The notes beneath the pieces were generated by a model that was given only the letters and a program-made list of their open reading frames with translations, did not search any database and had not been told where the DNA came from. Source: VRUE01 sp963824705 (GTDB lineage: Bacteria; Actinomycetota; Thermoleophilia; Solirubrobacterales; 70-9). Taken from it: 64,000 bases of DNA. A program made the position numbers and the translations under genes. The first letter of the stretch is position 1. Every line of letters starts with the position of its first letter. Below, one piece after another: positions 1 through 6,739 of the stretch. The stretch is taken from NCBI GenBank assembly GCA_963824705.1, contig CAWGQE010000003.1, positions 1,240,001 to 1,304,000 of the forward strand, given 5' to 3'.

Positions 1-260
1 CCCGACGTAACCCGCTGTCTGAGTGCGGCGGCTTCTTGTTCGTTGATCCGCCCGCTGGCCTCCAGCATTTCAATGTACTGGAGTCGCGCATCAGTGCTGT
101 TCGGTCCGGGTTGGTAGAGGTCGGGGACCGGTTTGGGTGGTACGAACCGTGGCGGGACGTCTATGTATTCACGTCGCCACGGATCCCACAGTTTTTTGCC
201 GGTGAAGACGGCTATCGTGTCATCGCCTGCCTGCTTGAACGTGGTCCAGAAATCTGACAT
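1..260 (-). CDS. Small hypothetical protein, C-terminal end cut by window edge
   Basis: Read on the minus strand from ATG at 260, an open frame runs without a stop for 86 codons and leaves the window at base 1. The protein starts MSDFWTTFKQAGDDTIAVF. A Pro-rich linker follows, then a helical segment (YIEMLEASGRINEQEAAAL) that resembles the short SHOCT-type helical pair often found at the C-terminus of bacterial proteins. A GGGAG ribosome-binding site lies about 8 nt upstream of the ATG. The frame has sensible amino-acid composition, unlike the plus-strand frames over it. I do not recognise a family, and the SHOCT resemblance is only an impression. Confidence 0.5.
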   Translation of the reverse strand, partial: MSDFWTTFKQAGDDTIAVFTGKKLWDPWRREYIDVPPRFVPPKPVPDLYQPGPNSTDARLQYIEMLEASGRINEQEAAALRQRVTS

Positions 261-412
261 TTGTCTGCTCCCGCTCTGTGGACTGTCCCCGCCCGCTGAT
301 GAATCTATAGTAGGGGTCTTGTGAGACGAGTGTGAGGGCAGCGGTGTCGCGGCCGAAGAGGATACGGCGGACGAGGTCGGTGCCGACGTAGACCAGAAGC
401 GGTGCGATTCGG

Positions 413-1585
413 ATGGTCGCATCAGCACGAGCCTTTGCCGGGGTAAGGGTGGGGAGTGAAGGTCAGTGGAAGGCCGAGCAGTTTCGGGAAGCGGCCCGCC
501 CTGGGATCGATGCAGAGCACATCATTCCCAACGCGGCCCAACGGCTCCAGCAGGTTGTGGGACGATTGTCGACGGTGGGCAATCAGCGAATCAATGCGGA
601 GAAGATCGCTGCACCCTTTCAGCTTCTGGCAGCAGTCATGGTGTTCATCGTCCTGCTGGACGGCTCTTTCCTTTCCGCCGCCGCGGTGCTTGAAGACCCG
701 GGTTGGCTCGCGGCGGCGCTGACCGTTGCGGCAATCGTGTACCCACTCGTCTTCCTTGTTGGGGTGTTCGTGCTCCAAACCCGATATCGCGAGCAGCTCA
801 TGGATGACAGTCACTGGCTAGAGCGCATCCGTGAGGACGCACTCGAGCTGGGGGAGGCGGTGACCGCGACCAATATCGATTTCACCCGGATCTCGCCCGC
901 GACGCCTGCGCCTTCGCTGGCCGGCGAGCAGAAGTCGGAGCTGGAATCCCGGGAACGGGAGCTCGAGCAGACGCTGCGGCTTGTCGCGGTTAAGAACGTG
1001 GAGCTCCAAGACAGCGCGATCGTCGATGCCTCGAGGGAGCTGGCTCACGCGGCGCTCGCACGAGGGCAGTGGTTGGAGGCTGCCGGGCGCCTCCAGCCCT
1101 ATCTCGACGCCCACCCGGACGATTGGAGCGAGTGGTTCGCCCAGGCTGCGGCGTACGCGAACACCAGGGACGGCGACGCGACCGATATCGCCGCGCTGGA
1201 AGCCTGCGATCGCGCCCTGGAATCGATGCCTGCCGGCGTGGACAGGAGCTTGCAGGCTCGCCTTCGGTCATATCGCGGCGGCATGCTCAAGCGCCTGGGG
1301 CGATTGGAGGAGGCGAAGTTGGAGCTGGAGAGGGCGCGGGAGCTGGCGCTCGAGGGCAGCTATGAGGCTGACGACATCAACTACAACACAGCCGCGATCT
1401 ACGCACTCGAAGACGATCCTGAGAAGACCCTTGCGGCGCTGAGGGAGATCCAGGACAGCTCCTATCTGGATGCGGTGCGCGCCCATCGAAATGATTACTT
1501 CTCAAGCCTTGCTGGTTACGGCCCGTTCGAGGATCTGATCGGCGGGGCGCCGGTTCCGCAGGAGGGCGATTACGGCGTGGGTTGA
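413..1585 (+). CDS. Membrane protein with cytoplasmic TPR-like helical repeats
   Basis: The protein has 390 residues if ATG 413 is used. Residues about 66-85 and 98-123 form two hydrophobic transmembrane helices. Then comes a charged coiled-coil segment (about 165-205) and a C-terminal domain with TPR-like helical hairpins (ARGQWLEAAGRLQPYLDAHP; later GRLEEAKLELERARELALEG). TPRs bind partner proteins, so an anchored scaffold or adaptor role is plausible, but nothing shows the partner. The start is uncertain because no ribosome-binding site precedes 413; GTG 449 is an alternative. No enzymatic motif is visible. Base composition is somewhat less GC-rich than the core genes downstream. Confidence 0.7.
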   Translation: MVASARAFAGVRVGSEGQWKAEQFREAARPGIDAEHIIPNAAQRLQQVVGRLSTVGNQRINAEKIAAPFQLLAAVMVFIVLLDGSFLSAAAVLEDPGWLAAALTVAAIVYPLVFLVGVFVLQTRYREQLMDDSHWLERIREDALELGEAVTATNIDFTRISPATPAPSLAGEQKSELESRERELEQTLRLVAVKNVELQDSAIVDASRELAHAALARGQWLEAAGRLQPYLDAHPDDWSEWFAQAAAYANTRDGDATDIAALEACDRALESMPAGVDRSLQARLRSYRGGMLKRLGRLEEAKLELERARELALEGSYEADDINYNTAAIYALEDDPEKTLAALREIQDSSYLDAVRAHRNDYFSSLAGYGPFEDLIGGAPVPQEGDYGVG

Positions 1586-1735
1586 CCGCGCTGTGAGCCA
1601 GGCCAGGTTTGACGGACCCTGATCTACCGTCACGCTCCACGGCCCCGCCCCCACCGGCTCTTGAAGACCTTGGAGCGACCGCTCGAATCGTCGAAGCGGC
1701 CCCGTACATCCTGCTCTGCCGGGCGCTCATGGTCC

Positions 1736-2398
1736 TCATCGATCAGTTGGCAGGAGGCCGCGGATCAGCGACTCCCGAGCCTGATTGAGCATCTGCTCGA
1801 ACTCGGCGTCGGAGATGTCCATGTTGGCCGGCCCGAGGTGTGCCGCGATGACCCCGTCCCAGGCCGCCCACATGAACCGCGCCGTCGGCTCGGGATCGAC
1901 CGAGCGGATGACCCCTTCCTCGGCCGCCTCGCGCAGAAGTCCGGCCATGCGGGCGACTTCGGCGCTGATCCGCTCGGCGATCCGGGCGGTCGGGCCGGGA
2001 GCTTCCTCGGCGCTGGGGCGATCGGGTGGGGGGAAGCGAAAGAGGCGAAAGTAGGCGGGGTGCTCGCGGGCAAAGCGCAGGTAGCCCTCACCCATTCCCA
2101 CCAGCCGTTCCAATGGGCCGTTGCCGCCGGCGAAGCCCTCCTCGCTGTAGCGCTGGTCCAGTGCCAGAGCTCGATCGACCAGGGCCGAGTAGACGCCCTC
2201 CTTGCCACCGAAATGGGCATATATCGAGCCAACCGCGACATCGGCCCCCTCGGAGAGGTCCTCCATGGTGGTGGCGGTGTAGCCGCGACCGAGGAAGAGA
2301 CGCTCGGCGGCCTCGAGGATCGCGCCGGCGGTGCGCGCCTTGCGGCGCTCGGTCCGAGAGGTGGAGGGCTGAGCGGTAGACACGGGAGGCGCCGACAT
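1736..2398 (-). CDS. TetR/AcrR family transcriptional regulator
   Basis: This is a 220-residue TetR-type repressor. The N-terminal helix-turn-helix domain spans about residues 20-65, with the family signatures ILEAAERLFLGRGYTATTM and SIYAHFGGKEGVY. The rest is an all-helical ligand-binding and dimerisation domain. It is divergent from the small membrane protein at 2466. The 67-bp gap holds a perfect 7-bp inverted repeat that overlaps a CATAAT -10 element for this gene, 8 nt from the ATG. That suggests a leaderless, self-repressed transcript. The ligand cannot be read from the sequence. The obvious regulatory targets are itself and the divergent gene. Confidence 0.9.
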   Translation of the reverse strand: MSAPPVSTAQPSTSRTERRKARTAGAILEAAERLFLGRGYTATTMEDLSEGADVAVGSIYAHFGGKEGVYSALVDRALALDQRYSEEGFAGGNGPLERLVGMGEGYLRFAREHPAYFRLFRFPPPDRPSAEEAPGPTARIAERISAEVARMAGLLREAAEEGVIRSVDPEPTARFMWAAWDGVIAAHLGPANMDISDAEFEQMLNQARESLIRGLLPTDR

Positions 2399-2403
2399 TC
2401 TGC

Positions 2404-2428
2404 AAGATTATGCCAGAACTGTAATCTT
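2404..2428. promoter_or_regulatory. Probable TetR operator in the divergent promoter
   Basis: AAGATTA and TAATCTT form a perfect 7-bp inverted repeat around an 11-nt spacer, 25 bp in all. One arm overlaps CATAAT on the minus strand (2407-2412), a -10 box 8 nt from the tetR start. The other arm contains TAATCT on the plus strand, a possible -10 for the gene at 2466. A dimeric repressor bound here would block both promoters. Binding by the adjacent TetR protein is inferred from position. Confidence 0.65.
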
Positions 2429-2465
2429 CATTCGATTTTGTAATAGACCTCAAAAGGAGTAGACC

Positions 2466-2849
2466 TTGGCTCTCCTCGTCAAGCTGGGAATCTCTGAGCT
2501 GGCCGTCGGCGTTCTTTCCGGCTGGGCCATGGTCGCGATGGTCGAGAGGCCCGAGGCGCTCAAACGGCTCGGCGTCCGTCAGCTCGGCCGTATCCGACAG
2601 ACCCATCTCGACCTGTTGATGCAGGGCACGATCCTTGCGGCGATCGGCGCCGCGGTGACCTCGGTCCCGACCTGGATCGGGATCCTCCTCGTAATCGGCG
2701 CCTATCTGGCGCCCCTCGGCCTGGGGGTGCTGGCCTTTCGTCCCGAGCTACAGAAGGGCTCGATCGTCTACCGAGGGTTGAACACCGCGGTGTTGGCGGG
2801 ATTCACCGTCGCCTGGGTCGCTCTGGCCGCCACCGTCCTCTCGCGCTGA
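2466..2849 (+). CDS. Small four-helix integral membrane protein
   Basis: The protein has 127 residues and starts at TTG 2466, chosen because AGGAG lies about 7 nt upstream. It has four hydrophobic stretches (about residues 5-26, 49-66, 70-91 and 104-124). The central pattern RQTHLDLLMQGTILAAIGAA recalls small membrane proteins of the hydroxylaminobenzene-mutase (HabA) type, which place a conserved HL..LM.G motif between helices. That assignment is tentative. Its divergent pairing with a TetR gene across a shared operator suggests that it is the regulated effector, perhaps responding to a small toxic compound. Confidence 0.7.
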   Translation: MALLVKLGISELAVGVLSGWAMVAMVERPEALKRLGVRQLGRIRQTHLDLLMQGTILAAIGAAVTSVPTWIGILLVIGAYLAPLGLGVLAFRPELQKGSIVYRGLNTAVLAGFTVAWVALAATVLSR

Positions 2850-2910
2850 CCGACCTTCGATCGAAAGCACCGCTTGCCGTCCGCGGCGGGCTGCATCCTG
2901 CGCGGGACCG

Positions 2911-4104
2911 ATGACGGTGGCCGCGGACGATCGCTCTCGCTCGCATTCGCTTGTCCGCCCACGCGAAGTCGCGAGGTCGGTCACGCCGCTGGAGCTGTTC
3001 TTCGACCTCGTCTACGTCTTCACCGTCAGCCAGCTCGCCCACCACCTGCTCGACCACGTCGACGCCCGCGGCATGGCCGAGACCCTGATCCTCACCCTCG
3101 CGGTCATGTACGCGTGGTTCATGACGGTGTGGACGTCGAACTGGCTCGACGCCGATCGCCAGCCCGTCCGCCTTCTGCTGCTCTGCCTGATGTTCGCCAG
3201 CCTGGTCATGTCGACCTCGGTCGCGGAGGCCTTTGGCGATCGCGCCGGGTTGTTCGTGATCGGCTACCTCTCGATCCAGATAGGCCGCACCGCGTTCGCG
3301 GTCGTGGCCTTTCGAGGCCATCGTCTCTACATGCACTTCGCCAACGCCCTGGTCTGGGAGATCGGTACCGCGCCACTCTGGATCGCCGGTATCGCCACCG
3401 GCGGCAACGCCCGGCTCGCTCTGTGGGCGGCGGCGACGCTGATTACCTACGGCGGTGTGATCGCAGGGCACCCGCTGCCCGGCCGGAAAAGCCCCTTCAG
3501 CTCCGACAGTCAGATCTACGCTGAGCACCTTCTCGAGCGCTTCCGGCTGTTCTTCCTGATCGCTCTCGGCGAGACCGTTCTCACCCTCGGCAACGCCTTC
3601 GCGGACCAAGAGGTTACGGCCGACAGGCTCTTCGTCCTCGCCGTCGCCTTCACCGGCTCGGTCGCCCTCTGGTGGTGCTACTTCCACCGGGCGGAGGAAA
3701 TCGGCGTGCGGGCGGTGCGCGAGGCGGACAAGCCCTCGCGCATCGTCGGTCTCGGCAATTACACGCTGATCCTGATGGTGGTTGGCATCATCGCGATCGC
3801 CGTCGGCGACGAGCTGGCGATCGCCGACCCCGGCGGGTCGACCAGCTTCGACGTCAGCCTGCTCATCTTCGGTGGCCCGGCGATCTTCCTGCTCGCTCAG
3901 TCGGCGTTCATGCGCGTGGCGACCGGTCGACTGCCAGGGTCACGGATCTTGGCCTGCGCGACGTTGCCGGTCCTCGCCCTGGCCACCGCGCCCTTCGGCC
4001 TCGTCGTCGCGGTCACCGTGGCAAGCGCCGTCCTCGTCGGAGTCGCGGTGGACGACGCCAGGGCCGAGCCCCGCTCAGTCACCTCGGATATGGCGGCACC
4101 GTAG
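2911..4104 (+). CDS. Low temperature requirement protein A (LtrA) family membrane protein
   Basis: This 397-residue polytopic membrane protein has about ten predicted helices. The N-terminal signature SVTPLELFFDLVYVFTVSQL is typical of the LtrA family. A central FRLFFLIALGETVLTLGNAF segment is the second family hallmark. The family is named after a Listeria mutant impaired in cold growth; its biochemical activity is unknown. The gene stands alone on the plus strand. tRNA-Cys follows 30 bp after its stop. The ATG at 2911 fits the usual family length, though the upstream ribosome-binding site is weak. Confidence 0.88.
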   Translation: MTVAADDRSRSHSLVRPREVARSVTPLELFFDLVYVFTVSQLAHHLLDHVDARGMAETLILTLAVMYAWFMTVWTSNWLDADRQPVRLLLLCLMFASLVMSTSVAEAFGDRAGLFVIGYLSIQIGRTAFAVVAFRGHRLYMHFANALVWEIGTAPLWIAGIATGGNARLALWAAATLITYGGVIAGHPLPGRKSPFSSDSQIYAEHLLERFRLFFLIALGETVLTLGNAFADQEVTADRLFVLAVAFTGSVALWWCYFHRAEEIGVRAVREADKPSRIVGLGNYTLILMVVGIIAIAVGDELAIADPGGSTSFDVSLLIFGGPAIFLLAQSAFMRVATGRLPGSRILACATLPVLALATAPFGLVVAVTVASAVLVGVAVDDARAEPRSVTSDMAAP

Positions 4105-4134
4105 GGCACGACCGCCGCTAGGCTTAGCCCTCGT

Positions 4135-4205
4135 CGGCGCCTTGGCGGAGTGGCTACGCAGCGGCCTGCAAAGCCGTTTACACCAGTTCGATTCTGGTAG
4201 GCGCC
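4135..4205 (+). tRNA. tRNA-Cys (anticodon GCA), insertion target of the island
   Basis: The acceptor arms GGCGCCT (4135-4141) and AGGCGCC (4198-4204) pair fully and are followed by discriminator T. The anticodon loop CTGCAAA carries GCA between GCGGC/GCCGT stems. The T-arm ACCAG-TTCGATT-CTGGT is complete. CCA is not encoded. The 3' half is repeated at 7328 with two compensatory changes in the T-stem. Confidence 0.95.
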
Positions 4206-4209
4206 TCTG
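4163..4209 (+). repeat. attL: tRNA-Cys 3' half, direct repeat of 7328-7374
   Basis: These 47 bp begin at GCCTGCAAAGCCG in the anticodon arm and end at CTCTGG just past the tRNA. They recur at 7328-7374 with 45 of 47 identities. The two differences are the A and T that pair in the T-stem here, replaced by G and C in the other copy. This is the standard footprint of tyrosine-recombinase integration into a tRNA 3' end. Confidence 0.85.
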
Positions 4210-4305
4210 GCTCTGGCAAGCGGAATATGGCTTGTTAGAGCGGTTTGAGTCGCCCTTCAGACAGGGTCCCAAATCCGGCTGATTCCGGTTGAAACCGGTT
4301 GTCTG

Positions 4306-4323
4306 GGTGGCACACGGTGGCAC
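4306..4323. repeat. Paired GGTGGCAC repeats at island left end
   Basis: GGTGGCAC occurs at 4306-4313 and again at 4316-4323. The same octamer pair occurs at 7260-7267 and 7272-7279, just inside the other end of the island. Paired direct repeats flanking the core att site resemble integrase arm-type binding sites. The function is inferred from position. Confidence 0.5.
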
Positions 4324-4435
4324 GAGGGCGTGTCAAGGACTCACATCCGCGGATGGGGGTCATCCCGGGTGAGTCAGCGGTTGGCCGGGATTTCCCAATA
4401 GCTCCAGTGGGACTCACCGGCAACCTCCGACCCTT

Positions 4436-4786
4436 TTATATGTCGTCCAGCAATGACAGGTCTGGTGAGACACCGCGCTCAAGCACTCGTACGACCCGCG
4501 CTGCGGTCGCCTCCCAAGATCGAGTTGACATCGATGCCGAGTAGTCGCCATCCACGATGACCTCGCCAGAGACCTCTACTTCGTAGAGGTCTCCTCCAAG
4601 GTCATCTACAGTGATCTGCTCCCGCTTGGCCAGTGCCTCGACGATCAACGGAGGGATGTAGAGCGCAGCGTAGGAGCGCGCCTCCTCGACGGTGTCCGCG
4701 AGATAGATCCGGTCACGGCGATGCGGCGCGCCCGCAGCGCCGGAAACAGACGCCACCCCGGTCACCGATGCGGGTAGCAGTGGCTC
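4436..4786 (-). pseudogene. 5'-truncated ADP-ribosyltransferase-like gene
   Basis: The minus-strand frame from about 4786 to its stop at 4436 encodes a coherent C-terminal domain: EPLLPASVTGVAS, then RIYLADTVEEARSYAALY, GDLYEVEVSGEVI and a closing AARVVRVLERGV strand. This order (small hydrophobic loop, 'LADT..EA..YA' helix, 'LYEVEV' strand) resembles compact ADP-ribosyltransferase-fold proteins that begin with a Y-H-G-T motif. That N-terminal segment is missing. Upstream, the frame runs straight into a tRNA-like 3' fragment (4782-4815), so the first part of the gene was apparently replaced by a recombination event. No proper start is visible. The fold assignment is by pattern only. Confidence 0.5.
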
Positions 4787-4815
4787 CCCGGGTTCAAGTC
4801 CCCTGCAGCCACCGG
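4782..4815 (+). other. tRNA/tmRNA-like 3' fragment (T-arm plus acceptor strand)
   Basis: GGCTCCCCGGGTTCAAGTCC and the following CCTGCAGCCACCGG look like the T-loop (GGG-TTCAAGT-CCC) and 3' acceptor strand of a tRNA or tmRNA with no 5' half. It lies at the exact point where the ADP-ribosyltransferase-like gene loses its N-terminus. I read it as the scar of an earlier integration. The T-stem is imperfect, so a chance resemblance is possible. Confidence 0.4.
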
Positions 4816-4845
4816 GGAAGAATCGTCGTCTTGACGTCATTCGGC

Positions 4846-5730
4846 TCAGGTCAATCTTCCGCGCTCTAAGACGGTGCCATCCTCTGTGATGTCCCACGCA
4901 TTGAGGTGACGGTCAACGATGAGCCGCGGGTGCTCCGAATTTCCATCTTTATCCAGCTGCTCCACTACGAGACAGGGTTTTCCTTCCTCCTTCGTGACGC
5001 TCTCGTGAGGCGACGACTTGGAAGCGGTCTCTGTCCACTTGATCCCGATGACAGGGATCCGGTGGCCGGTCGTCGTCTGAGCTAGGCGTGCATCCTTGAA
5101 CCGGACCTCGCGGTCGAACACTCCCTCTTGCCAAGCAACGCTTTGACTCTGAAATATCTCCCCCAACGTCTCGGCTGGGGTGCCATCGGCGTGAAGGAAG
5201 TGATCCTCAGTGCTCATATGTCCCAGTTCCCCATCGGAAACTTCGGCATCCGAAGCAATGAGGATTTGCACATTGCTCCAATCGTGTCCCCATAGGACGG
5301 TCTTTACCTCGATGCTCATGACGAACTTCTCGTCGGGTTGGACCTCTCGCAGGAGGACCATGGCGATGTTTTCGTCCACCGCTACATCGATGGCCCCGCC
5401 TGTGAAGCCCCTAGTCGTCACTGCCATTGCGGCGTCGAAATTCGCTTGATCCCTCACCCCAACAAGCGCATCCATCGTGCCCTTTCCGACATCTCTGTTC
5501 CAGTCCTTGCACTCCACCAGTAGGCGCTGGATGGAGCCATCAGGATAGGTCGCCGTAATGTCGAGACGCTGCTCTGCGCGTCGTCCCTCTGGCTGAAGCC
5601 TCGTTTCATGCTTCACGTTCTCCCAGCCCAGCCCGGCGAGAACTACTGCCGCAAGCCGCTCGAAGGCCGTTCCCGCCTTGGGAGGGGTGAAACCAAAGAC
5701 CCGCTCGTGTAGAGCGTCGGCAGCGCTCAT
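4846..5730 (-). CDS. Mrr-like restriction endonuclease family protein
   Basis: The protein has 294 residues from ATG 5730, chosen over ATG 5790 because GGGGAG lies about 7 nt upstream. The first 100 residues form a PD-(D/E)XK nuclease core of the Mrr/NucS type: E24 in TAFERLAAVVL, D57 in RLDITA, and E73-C-K75 in LLVECKDW, followed by a helix (MDALVGVRDQANFDAAMAVT) seen in Mrr-type enzymes. The C-terminal 190 residues are of unknown type and could sense substrate or bind a partner. Such enzymes cleave modified or foreign DNA, so a defence role on this island is likely. No methyltransferase partner lies nearby, which fits a modification-dependent enzyme. Confidence 0.75.
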   Translation of the reverse strand: MSAADALHERVFGFTPPKAGTAFERLAAVVLAGLGWENVKHETRLQPEGRRAEQRLDITATYPDGSIQRLLVECKDWNRDVGKGTMDALVGVRDQANFDAAMAVTTRGFTGGAIDVAVDENIAMVLLREVQPDEKFVMSIEVKTVLWGHDWSNVQILIASDAEVSDGELGHMSTEDHFLHADGTPAETLGEIFQSQSVAWQEGVFDREVRFKDARLAQTTTGHRIPVIGIKWTETASKSSPHESVTKEEGKPCLVVEQLDKDGNSEHPRLIVDRHLNAWDITEDGTVLERGRLT

Positions 5731-6119
5731 GAGGACTCCCCTCGTAGAGCCAAAAGAGCCCTTTGTCCGCAGCTGACCACGCACACACACGATGTGATGT
5801 GCACGTGGTCAGCTGCGCAGTCGGGCAACCCAACGAGGCGAAGCGGCTGCGGACGTCGAGGCGGGGTGAGGGTCCATTGGTTGCAGAGATATGTGAGGAG
5901 GCAGAGGGACAGAGGCAGGAGCAGAGGAGGGTTGGGGGCTGGCACCGGTCGTGATGAAAAGGGGCGGCCGAGCGGTACCGAAGGCGATGACAAAGAAGCG
6001 GGTCTGGGCGGGAGGTCGGTGGTTAGTTCCAGGAGGCGGGTATCGGAGGAGTCGAGAGATGCGTCTTGCCGGTGATGGGGAACAACGCCAGGCATATGCA
6101 GGAGGGACAGGGGGACGGC
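5731..6119. other. Non-coding stretch of the island
   Basis: Apart from the inverted repeat at 5768-5817 I see no convincing gene here. From about 5830 to 6060 the plus strand is strongly purine-rich (runs of GAGG, GGAGCAG, GGGAGG), and its open frames are low-complexity Arg/Gly stretches without protein-like features. It could hold the promoter region of the leftward nuclease gene and of the rightward excisionase-like gene. Confidence 0.5.
5768..5817. repeat. 14-bp perfect inverted repeat upstream of the nuclease gene
   Basis: CGCAGCTGACCACG (5768-5781) and CGTGGTCAGCTGCG (5804-5817) are perfect reverse complements around a 22-nt spacer. The spacer itself contains CACA/TGTG steps that could extend the stem with a bulge. 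It lies 38 bp upstream of the nuclease start. It could be an operator, a terminator-like hairpin in the leader, or a recombination site. Confidence 0.7.
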
Positions 6120-6332
6120 GTGGCTAGGAAGCTCGCAACCTCTATTCCACGGATCGCGCTCACGCCACCGGAGGCAGCGGCGGCTATCGATGTCGGCCCG
6201 GACTTCTTCGATGAGAACGTCGCGCCTGAACTGCGCCTGATTCGGCGGGGACGTAAGCGTCTGGTGCCTGTCGCCGAGCTTGAACGCTGGACGGCGGAGA
6301 ACGCCAGCCGTGCGCTTGGGGAGACGGCATGA
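6120..6332 (+). CDS. Excisionase-like / MerR-type helix-turn-helix DNA-binding protein
   Basis: The protein has 70 residues if GTG 6120 is used, preceded by GGGGGA. In-frame ATGs at 6075 and 6096 would add 8-15 residues. The sequence IALTPPEAAAAIDVGPDFF is a winged-helix 'excisionase family' recognition helix, followed by the short wing RLIRRGRKRLVPVAELERW. Such proteins bend DNA at att sites to direct excision, or act as small repressors. It lies on a tRNA-bounded island whose integrase gene is absent, so it may be an orphan recombination directionality factor. Confidence 0.75.
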   Translation: MARKLATSIPRIALTPPEAAAAIDVGPDFFDENVAPELRLIRRGRKRLVPVAELERWTAENASRALGETA

Positions 6333-6430
6333 CATTCGCGCTCGGCTGCGAGGTCCCAACCGCGCGGCTGGGTGCAGGGGCAGATGACCCCGCACTTTGC
6401 GGGGAAAAGTAACCAAGGCTGGGGTCCAGT

Positions 6431-6460
6431 TTGACTTCTGACATACGTTGTATGTACAGT
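6431..6460 (+). promoter_or_regulatory. Promoter with operator for the toxin-antitoxin pair
   Basis: TTGACT (6431-6436) and TACAGT (6455-6460) form a -35/-10 pair with 18-bp spacing. The inverted repeat CATAC-GTT-GTATG (6442-6454) sits between them. The start codon GTG is 7 nt past the -10, so the transcript should be leaderless. A ribbon-helix-helix antitoxin bound to the palindrome would repress its own promoter. Binding is inferred. Confidence 0.65.
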
Positions 6461-6467
6461 CTATGGC

Positions 6468-6734
6468 GTGCCGACTCCAAAAACCCAAAGGCTCAACCTC
6501 CGTATTGAGAAGGACGACGAGGCTCTCTTCAAGCAAGCCGCGTTGGTTCATCGGGAGTCGTTGACCCAGTTCCTCGTCGAGAGCGGTCGTGAGCGAGCCG
6601 AGCGCCTGCTCGCCGACCGAACCAGCTTCAGCGTCGATTCGGATGCCTGGCAGGAGATCGCCGCCGCGATGGACCAGCCGGCAAAAGCCCGACCTGAGCT
6701 CTCCAAGCTTTTTTCGCGCCCCCGCCCTGAATAG
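6468..6734 (+). CDS. DUF1778 / TacA-like ribbon-helix-helix antitoxin
   Basis: This 88-residue protein starts at GTG 6468. The N-terminus TQRLNLRIEKDDEALFKQAA is a DUF1778 ribbon-helix-helix domain: a beta strand that enters the DNA major groove, followed by two helices (LTQFLVESGRERAERLL). The C-terminal tail (WQEIAAAMDQPAKARPELSK) is the part that in TacA-type antitoxins wraps around and neutralises the acetyltransferase toxin. It is followed 5 bp later by the GNAT toxin gene and preceded by a palindromic operator, the classic arrangement of an autoregulated type II toxin-antitoxin operon. No gene symbol is given because the exact subfamily is not established. Confidence 0.9.
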   Translation: MPTPKTQRLNLRIEKDDEALFKQAALVHRESLTQFLVESGRERAERLLADRTSFSVDSDAWQEIAAAMDQPAKARPELSKLFSRPRPE

Positions 6735-6739
6735 GCCGA

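Noticed and set aside
220..456. Minus-strand frame with protein-like sequence (IRIAPLLVYVGTDLVRRILF) overlapping the start of the 413 gene
   Set aside because: It has no ATG, GTG or TTG between the upstream stop and the coherent part and overlaps two better frames, so it may be a relic or chance.
4231..4420. Integrase remnant between tRNA-Cys and the truncated gene
   Set aside because: Neither strand shows the R-H-R-Y motifs or other integrase-like sequence in this stretch.
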